Part shown: one piece after another, positions 58,658-64,000 of the stretch | How positions within the stretch are numbered: position 1 is the first letter of the stretch | Layout of the letters: the number at the start of each line of letters is the position of its first letter | Assembly (NCBI GenBank): GCA_052170475.1 | Contig: JBQNAL010000005.1 | Span: forward strand, 68,940-132,939 | Reading direction: 5' to 3' | DNA from: CAJPQU01 sp052170475 | GTDB taxonomy: Bacteria > Bacillota > Negativicutes > Selenomonadales > Selenomonadaceae | DNA: 64,000 nucleotides | The notes under the pieces: generated by a model | What the model saw: the letters and a program-made list of their open reading frames with translations, nothing else | Told to the model about the DNA's origin: nothing | Database searches by the model: none | Made by a program: the position numbers and the translations under genes

Positions 58658-59814
58658 ACAGAAAAATTTTCTCGTGCTTGTTTCTCTTTTTTCTCCTCCT
58701 GGCGGCTTCCTTTGGCGTTGGGGAGGCGCGGTCTCGGGCGGAGGCGGACATCGAAGGGCCGGTGACAAACCCGGAGGGTCTTGACTATAAGCAGCTTTAC
58801 CACATGACCCTCAAATCCGTTCAGCGCTGGGTAGCGAGTCAGGTTCGCATGGGGGATGAGGAAGCACCGCGACGGATCGGCTACTTCCTAAAGGACATCA
58901 GCGGTGACGGTGTGCTGGAACTCATCGTGGGCGCGATCGAGGAGGCGGATGGGACGTACCGCTATGGGCGAGACCTATACGCGGTATATAGCTGCGAACA
59001 GCCGCAGATCAATCAGCTCTTTTTTAGCGATACGCATCATCGCCATACGCTGCTTTCGGACGGGCGCATCTTGGTTACGACGATGGACGGCGTACACGAT
59101 TTTGGGCTGGGCGTCTATCGGATGGCTCCTGACGGATCGGCGCTTACCTGTGAGGATTATTATTTTGTGGTCGAAGCGGATGAGAGCGCCCGACACGGCG
59201 ACGTGTACCACAATACCATCGGTCAGTCGGACGTGCGTGTCTCGGAAAAGATGGGCATGACGCCGGAGGACGTCCTCGCCTTGGGGCGCAAGCTGGACGG
59301 ACAGGCACAGCCGGTGCCGCTCTATCCGTTTTCGCTGTATTTCTATGAACCAAAGGAGCCGTTTGCGCCCGAGACATCCTTGGTTTCGGTGATGCGCAGG
59401 GAAGAGGTCGATCCGGGGACATATTATCGGAGCCGTTTTTGCGTCAAGCAGGAGGGCGCGCAATTTTCCCTGTTCTTATCAGCGGAGAAAGAGCTGATGA
59501 ATGTACATGTACTCGCCCTTCGTTATTTGGACACGGAGGAGGGGCAGCCGATCTTTGCCACGCACTCCCTGGCGGGCATCTATCGCTTCAAGCCGGAGCA
59601 TCCCGTGATCGTCGATCTGCCGGTCGTCGATGCCATGCCTGCCTATGGTCTTTCCTATGAGGATGAAGAAGGGCGGCCGCATACCTTCGCCCTTCGCGAG
59701 AGCGGATTTGACGGATCCCTTTTCTTTGAAGAGATACAGACCGGCGGCGAGTGGGGCGACTTTGGCATGATCTTCGACGGTATCACCTATGGCCTTCCCG
59801 AGGGGCGGCTCTGA
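58654..59814 (+). CDS. Secreted protein of unknown function with calcium-loop-like motif, paralogue B
   Basis: Not recognised. A 386-residue exported protein with signal peptide (IFSCLFLFFLLLAASFGVGE). Residues ~65-225 match paralogue A: YFLKDISGDGVLELIVG, LLSDGRILVTTMDGVHDFG, VYHNTIGQSDVRVSEKMGMT and the closing VPLYPF. A different ~150-residue C-terminal domain follows, rich in beta-strands. The ATG overlaps the stop of paralogue A (ATGA). The pair therefore shares one domain, placed C-terminally in A and N-terminally in B. Confidence 0.65.
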   Translation: MNRKIFSCLFLFFLLLAASFGVGEARSRAEADIEGPVTNPEGLDYKQLYHMTLKSVQRWVASQVRMGDEEAPRRIGYFLKDISGDGVLELIVGAIEEADGTYRYGRDLYAVYSCEQPQINQLFFSDTHHRHTLLSDGRILVTTMDGVHDFGLGVYRMAPDGSALTCEDYYFVVEADESARHGDVYHNTIGQSDVRVSEKMGMTPEDVLALGRKLDGQAQPVPLYPFSLYFYEPKEPFAPETSLVSVMRREEVDPGTYYRSRFCVKQEGAQFSLFLSAEKELMNVHVLALRYLDTEEGQPIFATHSLAGIYRFKPEHPVIVDLPVVDAMPAYGLSYEDEEGRPHTFALRESGFDGSLFFEEIQTGGEWGDFGMIFDGITYGLPEGRL

Positions 59815-59877
59815 CCGCCGCTCTGTGCGGAAAGGAGAGAATTTCCCCCGCAGCAGGAGAAAAGGAGAACAAACACG

Positions 59878-60237
59878 ATGGAAAATACGTTCAGCGTAGC
59901 GATCAGCTACCATGACACTTTGGGCTACATCGAATACGACGGGGCGGCGCAGTCGGCGCACATCGTCCTGCCGGATGAGAAGGGACGGGCATTGGCGGAG
60001 GAATACCTCCATACCACCCACGAGATCCTCGTCCCCCACGAAACCCTCTTGGATTTTTCGCAGGAGTCCATCGATCCCCTAAAGGACGTCCGCAGCTTTC
60101 AGATCGCGCTGACGCGCCTTTGGGAAGCCACAGAGGTGCATGTGGATTGGAGCCGCCCCGTAGAATTTATCAAGAAATACCCCACCTTGGACAGCCTCCC
60201 CAAGGGCGGCGTCAAATTCGACTTGGCGGCACAGTAG
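59878..60237 (+). CDS. Hypothetical protein (119 aa)
   Basis: Not recognised. A soluble acidic protein (FSVAISYHDTLGYIEYDG start; EFIKKYPTLDSLPKGGVKFD end) without cysteine, signal peptide or membrane segment. AAAAGGAG upstream of ATG 59878 makes translation likely. It lies 63 bases after paralogue B and may share its transcript. Confidence 0.6.
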   Translation: MENTFSVAISYHDTLGYIEYDGAAQSAHIVLPDEKGRALAEEYLHTTHEILVPHETLLDFSQESIDPLKDVRSFQIALTRLWEATEVHVDWSRPVEFIKKYPTLDSLPKGGVKFDLAAQ

Positions 60238-60360
60238 ACGATTCGTCATGAGCTCGTTCTTTCCCACTGTCTCGCCATCGCCGGAGGCTGTGCTGACTGA
60301 CCATGTGGCGCCGATTGGCTCATTTAGCCGGTTGCCAGCGTGAGGAGAGATGCGGTCTGG

Positions 60361-60403
60361 AAACTGCCTGTAAATTACCTTTTGACGTAATTTATAGGCA
60401 GTT
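60361..60403. repeat. 18-bp inverted repeat ahead of the MATE gene
   Basis: AAACTGCCTGTAAATTAC (60361-60378) pairs with 60386-60403 with one G-T wobble and a 7-base loop. It contains TTGACG. No T run follows, so it may be an operator or attenuator rather than a terminator. Confidence 0.6.
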
Positions 60404-60467
60404 TCCTGTCATATGAGGTAAAATAAGAGGGCAAGGAAAAAGCGGAGGGATTGGGGGAAGAACTGTT

Positions 60468-61820
60468 ATGGATATGCTGCACGGCGCCATCGGCGGCAAG
60501 TTGTTTCGCTTTTCGCTGCCCATCGCCCTGACCGGCGTCGCCGAGCAGTTTTTTAATTCCGTGGACGTCCTGATCTTGGGACAATTCGTCGGCAAGGAGG
60601 CCATGGCGGCGGTGGGGAACGACATCCCTGCCATCAGCCTCTTGGTGCTTCTCCTCTTAGGTCTGTCCATGGGGGTCAACGTGGTCATGGCACAGCACAT
60701 CGGGGGACGCCACGAAAAGCGGGCGGAGGAAGCGGCGCACACGGCGATTTTGGTGGCGCTGATCATGGGGCTCTTGCTCATGCTCCTCGGCGAAGCGCTG
60801 ACGGCGGTGACGCTCGACATCTTAGAAGTGCCGCCGGAAGTCTACGAGGACGCCGCCACCTACTGGCGGATCTTCCTCGTGGCGTTGCCCTTTTTGGCGC
60901 TGTACAATTTCGAGGCGGCGATCTTCCGAAGCTCCGGCGACAGTCGGACGCCCCTATACAGTCTCATCGCGGCCAGCCTGCTGAATGCGGTCTTGGACAT
61001 CGCGGCGGTCCATTTGGGGCTGGGGCTAGCGGGCGTGGTGTGGGCGACGGTGGTCGCGTACATCGTGAACGCGCTGATCCTCTGGGTGCTTTTGACGCGG
61101 GGATGGGCGAAGATCCGCCTCGAAGCGAAAAAGCTGCGCCTCTCTCTCGCCGAGCTGATCCGCATCGTGCGCATCGGGCTTCCGGCAGGCGCGCAGGGGA
61201 TGGTCTTCGCCCTCTCGAACATTCTCATTCAGGCGGCCATCAACAGTCTTGGCCCCAATGCGATGGCTGCCTCCACGGCGGCGCTCACGATTGAGTTCAA
61301 CGTGTATTGCTTCATGAACGCCTTCGGTCAGGCGGTGACGACGTTCGTCGGCCTCAACTACGGCGCGGGCAACATGGCACGCTGTTTGGCCGTCACCCGC
61401 GCGGCGTTCAAGGTGGGCGGCAGCTTCATGGCGTCGCTGTCCCTTGTGACAGCGCTCTTCGCGGAGCCGCTGCTGCGCTTTTTCAGCGACGATCCCGCCG
61501 TCATCGCGCTCGGCGTCGTGCGCGTTCACTATGTGACGGGGCTGGAATTTATCAACGGCTTTTTGGACATCTTGTCCGGGACGATGCGCGGCTACGGCTT
61601 TTCGCTGCCCCCGGCGGTGGTCACGCTGGTCGGCGTCTGCGGCATCCGCATCACTTGGCTCCACACCTATTTCCCGGCGCATCCAGATTTTGCGGGGCTC
61701 ATGCTCAATTACCCGGTGAGCTGGGCTGTGACGGCGGCGCTTTTGGCTCTCGTCTATTGGTACTATCGCCGTGAAGTGCTGGTGCCGCGCCGCGAAAGTG
61801 CGCAGAGCCGTCCGAGATAA
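60468..61820 (+). CDS. MATE-family multidrug/metabolite exporter
   Basis: A 450-residue, 12-helix MATE transporter: PIALTGVAEQFFNSVDVLIL at the start, then the repeated half beginning IGLPAGAQGMVFALSNILIQ, and NYGAGN, the family motif in helix 8-9. Expected to export cationic compounds using sodium or protons. Start ATG 60468 gives MDMLHGAIGGKLFRFSLPI, a typical MATE N-terminus. Confidence 0.92.
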   Translation: MDMLHGAIGGKLFRFSLPIALTGVAEQFFNSVDVLILGQFVGKEAMAAVGNDIPAISLLVLLLLGLSMGVNVVMAQHIGGRHEKRAEEAAHTAILVALIMGLLLMLLGEALTAVTLDILEVPPEVYEDAATYWRIFLVALPFLALYNFEAAIFRSSGDSRTPLYSLIAASLLNAVLDIAAVHLGLGLAGVVWATVVAYIVNALILWVLLTRGWAKIRLEAKKLRLSLAELIRIVRIGLPAGAQGMVFALSNILIQAAINSLGPNAMAASTAALTIEFNVYCFMNAFGQAVTTFVGLNYGAGNMARCLAVTRAAFKVGGSFMASLSLVTALFAEPLLRFFSDDPAVIALGVVRVHYVTGLEFINGFLDILSGTMRGYGFSLPPAVVTLVGVCGIRITWLHTYFPAHPDFAGLMLNYPVSWAVTAALLALVYWYYRREVLVPRRESAQSRPR

Positions 61821-61898
61821 AAATTTTTACCCAACATATTTATCTGTATTCGCAAATTGTTGGCACCATGAAAAGGATGGAACAGGGAGGACTTGACG

Positions 61899-62357
61899 AT
61901 GAAGAAATTGGTGACGTATTTTTCAGCCAGCGGCGTGACGGCCGAAAAGGGACAGGCGTTGGCGAAGGTCATCGGGGCGGAGGTGCATGAGATCGCCCCG
62001 GCCGAGCGCTACACGGCGGACGATCTCAACTGGACGAACAAAAAGAGCCGCAGCTCCGTAGAGATGGCGGATGAGAAGAGCCGCCCGGCGCTCTTGGAGA
62101 AAACGACCGAACTCGCGGCCTACGATACGATCTACATCGGCTTTCCCATCTGGTGGTACACCGCGCCGCACATCATCAACAGCTTTATCGAGAGCAACGA
62201 TCTCGCCGGAAAACGGATCCTCCTATTCGCCACGTCGGCGGGCAGCAACATCCAAAAAGCGCTCGACGACCTGCGCGCGGCGTACCCCGCCCTCCACATC
62301 GTCGGCGGGAAAATGCTCAACGGCGCGGTGTCTGGGGACATCGACGACGGGCAGTAA
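61899..62357 (+). CDS. Flavodoxin
   Basis: A 152-residue flavodoxin (flavodoxin_4 type): the FMN loop is LVTYFSASGVTAEKGQALA, followed by EIAPAERYTADDLNW and YIGFPIWWYTAPHIINSF, whose aromatic residues pack on the flavin. GGGAGG before ATG 61899 selects the start. The next 480 bases hold a damaged copy of a related gene. Confidence 0.9.
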   Translation: MKKLVTYFSASGVTAEKGQALAKVIGAEVHEIAPAERYTADDLNWTNKKSRSSVEMADEKSRPALLEKTTELAAYDTIYIGFPIWWYTAPHIINSFIESNDLAGKRILLFATSAGSNIQKALDDLRAAYPALHIVGGKMLNGAVSGDIDDGQ

Positions 62358-62407
62358 GAGGGCGCAAAGACAAAAACGAAGGCATCGCCTGTGCCGCGTG
62401 ATCTTGA

Positions 62408-62839
62408 GCGGCAGAGGCCATCGCGGCGGCTACGCAGGGCGACCTCTTTGCGTTGGTGCCGCGCGAGCTATACACGGATGCGGACCTTGACTACAACAAC
62501 AAGGACAGCCGCGTGTCAAAAGAACATGAGAATGTTGCCGGTCGCCATGTGGCATTGGTCAAGGATACGCCGGACAATTTCGCCGCCTACGATACGGTCT
62601 TCATCGGGTATCCGATCTGGTGGGGCATTGCCGCTTGGCCGGTGGACGATTTCGTGAAGCATAACGATTTTTCCGGCAAGACCGTCATCCCCTTCGCGAC
62701 CGCCCATTCGTCACCCATGGGAGCGAGCGGGCGCAATCTCGCCGACATGGCGAAAACTGGCAACTGGCAGGAAGGCGCGTGCTTTGACCGAGACATGACA
62801 AAGGCGCAGGTCACGGACTGGGCAAAACGCGTCAAATAA
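62408..62839 (+). pseudogene. N-terminally truncated flavodoxin
   Basis: From 62408 one frame reads AAEAIAAATQGDLFALVPRE and continues through YTDADLDYNNKDSR, DTVFIGYPIWWG and FATAHSSPMG to a normal end at 62839. This is a flavodoxin without the first ~15 residues, that is, without the FMN phosphate loop. A TGA closes the frame just upstream and no ATG or ribosome binding site is suitable; TTG 62453 would give an even shorter protein. It is probably a decayed paralogue of the flavodoxin next to it. Confidence 0.75.
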
Positions 62840-62942
62840 AAACAGCGCGAAACGGCTCAGCGCTGCCGACAAGAAAAGAGACACCCTCTCCCTGCGGACA
62901 CTCTGCGGGTGCAGTTTTGTCGAGTGTGCATGGCGGGAAAAG

Positions 62943-62994
62943 AAAAACGACCCCCACGGTCAGGATGTGCTGCCTGACTGCGGGGGTCGTTTTT
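62943..62994. terminator. Very strong bidirectional terminator
   Basis: An imperfect ~22-bp stem (AAAAACGACCCCC with GGGGGTCGTTTTT, extended by GTCAGG/CCTGAC) lies between the flavodoxin remnant and the convergent phosphatase gene. The remaining 62840-63211 sequence contains no gene that could be supported. Confidence 0.92.
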
Positions 62995-63211
62995 CTTTGC
63001 CACAGGCTCCTTTTCGGTTTAGGGTATGGTCGTAAGATGCGGGAGCCTTTGCCACGCATAGAGCGCCCTGCTCTGACACGACGGTCGAGCAGCCCGTAGC
63101 TCTCTGTGGCGTGGAACAGCGGTGCAAAGGGTTGACGAAAAAAAGCGACGGCAACGTGGCGGCGTTCGCCTCGTGAGATGTCGTCTCCGTGTTCCAGCCG
63201 GCACCCGTCCA

Positions 63212-63661
63212 TCAGAACAAGGTTTCGAGCAACCCTTGGCAGCCTGCCCGCACATCTCGGTAGGTGGCATCAAAATCTCCCGTGTACCACGGGTCGGCGA
63301 CATCGCGGGTCTCCCCGGCAAAGGTCAGCAGCAAATGGCATTTCCCTCTTGGGTCGCCCTGCGACAGGCGCGCTAAATCTCGCATGTTTTCCGCATCCAT
63401 GCCGATGATGAGATCGTAGCTGTCGTAATCGTCGCGCGTGATCTGCACCGCCCGCCGCTTTTCGTAGGGAATGCCCATCTCGTCAAGTTTTTCCTTCGTG
63501 CCGAGGTAGGTGTCCGCCCCGATCTCGTCGCGCCGACAGGCCGCCGACGCTACAAAAATATCCTTTTCCCGGCCAGCGCGTTTCACTAAATCCTTCATGA
63601 CGAATTCGGCCATCGGCGAGCGGCAGATATTGCCGTGGCAGACGAATAGTATTTTGGTCAT
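63212..63661 (-). CDS. Low-molecular-weight protein tyrosine phosphatase
   Basis: A 149-residue enzyme. The P-loop VCHGNICRSPMAEF has the catalytic Cys and Arg (CxxxxxR with S). The general acid Asp lies in DVADPWYTGDF near the C-terminus. In bacteria these phosphatases act with tyrosine kinases in polysaccharide synthesis or on arginine phosphate. A frame reaches 63709; AAAGGAG before ATG 63661 gives the start. Confidence 0.92.
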   Translation of the reverse strand: MTKILFVCHGNICRSPMAEFVMKDLVKRAGREKDIFVASAACRRDEIGADTYLGTKEKLDEMGIPYEKRRAVQITRDDYDSYDLIIGMDAENMRDLARLSQGDPRGKCHLLLTFAGETRDVADPWYTGDFDATYRDVRAGCQGLLETLF

Positions 63662-63884
63662 GGCGGTACTCCTTTCCCTTATGCCCCGAAACGCCGCCAA
63701 ATGCCGCATCGTGCCGACCTCGCTGAGAATACAGCAGAAGGCGCAGAAAGTGTAGAAGTGGCATCATGGTGCATATTGCGGCATAAATAAACCCTCAACC
63801 GTAGTAAAAACGTAGTAGGAAGCGCCGTGTTTTACTACTTCGCGTGCAGCCCTGCGATGGCTCGTGGAACATCTCACTTTTTGT

Positions 63885-63914
63885 ATCATAACATGAAAGG
63901 CGCGGCGCTGCCAA
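63885..63914 (-). promoter_or_regulatory. Candidate leftward promoter
   Basis: Minus-strand TTGGCA, 18 bases, TATGAT. It could transcribe the phosphatase gene with a ~220-nt leader. A GTAGTAAAA / TTTTACTAC inverted repeat lies between (63801-63838). No gene was supported in 63662-64000. Confidence 0.35.
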
Positions 63915-63939
63915 TCAAAAAGACAGGCTTCTCCGAGTA

Positions 63940-64000
63940 GTGTAGGTTGTAAAATAAATTGACGCAAAAAGTTCCATTTTGGAACCCATTCAGTTAAACT
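63940..64000 (-). repeat. 60-bp repeat, right copy (cut by window edge)
   Basis: The reverse complement of 35290-35349, with one extra A in the centre of the GTTCCA-TGGAAC palindrome. It reaches the last base, so its true extent is unknown. The flanking composition drops in G+C towards the edge, suggesting another acquired element beyond. Confidence 0.85.

Noticed and set aside
62832..63212. 126-codon minus-strand frame overlapping the phosphatase stop (TGATG)
   Set aside because: The overlap looks like coupling, but the frame runs through the very strong terminator at 62943-62994 and resembles no protein.
63764..63967. 67-codon minus-strand frame near the right edge
   Set aside because: It includes the 60-bp repeat and a candidate promoter, has no ribosome binding site and no recognisable sequence.
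1..64000. CRISPR array, rRNA or tRNA genes, prophage
   Set aside because: No regularly spaced repeats, no tRNA T-loop motif in a cloverleaf context, no rRNA segment, and no phage structural or integrase genes were seen by eye; a tRNAscan or CRISPR search was not possible.

Overview
The window is about 60% G+C. Its densely packed genes use many GTG and TTG starts and strong AGGAGG-type ribosome binding sites. It mixes typical Gram-positive (Firmicutes) neighbourhoods (rpmE - DUF1385 - prfA - prmC - tsaC; metG - tatD - yabE-like) with a full lipopolysaccharide/Kdo/Lpt locus. That mix points to a diderm Firmicute of the class Negativicutes (Selenomonas/Veillonella-type relatives). Genus cannot be fixed from the sequence. 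All identifications come from reading motifs and gene order; no database search was run.

1-11.9 kb (+ strand): an envelope operon. It begins with the end of a fused WaaA-LpxK protein, then kdsB, kdsA, kdsD and kdsC (CMP-Kdo supply), a LpxL-type acyltransferase, lptC, lptA, lptB and one LptF/G permease. A DUF3084 membrane coiled-coil protein, an RNase H-fold protein, a dCMP deaminase and a flavodoxin follow. 12-19 kb: lactate racemase-type larA (minus), then hydF ([FeFe] hydrogenase maturation) and an RND efflux pair. 19-25 kb: a small unknown gene, a radical SAM protein, a RelB/YafQ toxin-antitoxin pair, and a four-gene set (DUF4178, DUF350, small exported protein, glutathionylspermidine-synthase-like ATP-grasp) resembling the enterobacterial yjfKLMC cluster. 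25-32.5 kb (minus): a large c-di-GMP phosphodiesterase, a DUF348/3D cell-wall protein with a consensus promoter and a structured leader, tatD and metG.

32.8-42 kb (+): hypF ([NiFe] hydrogenase maturation), then an A+T-rich type II restriction-modification island bounded on its left by a 60-bp sequence that recurs inverted at the right end of the window. Next come a TIGR04076 protein, an autotransporter O-heptosyltransferase, yhdT-panF and alr. 42-47 kb (minus): a binding-protein ABC importer with one fused permease and two different ATPases. 47-50 kb (+): an O-GlcNAc-transferase-like glycosyltransferase, a YjfB-type motility protein and a zinc-ribbon protein. 50-57.4 kb: an orphan amino-acid binding protein, a FIST-GGDEF diguanylate cyclase and the rpmE/prfA/prmC/tsaC translation block. 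57.4-64 kb: two paralogous secreted proteins with calcium-loop-like motifs, a small unknown protein, a MATE exporter, an intact and a truncated flavodoxin, and a low-molecular-weight phosphatase (minus).

Recurring themes are outer-membrane construction, protein glycosylation, c-di-GMP signalling and motility, and anaerobic hydrogen metabolism. The least explained items are the ATP-grasp/DUF350 cluster, the structured leader of the 3D-domain gene, the 60-bp inverted repeat pair, and two short repeat families shared between distant intergenic sites.
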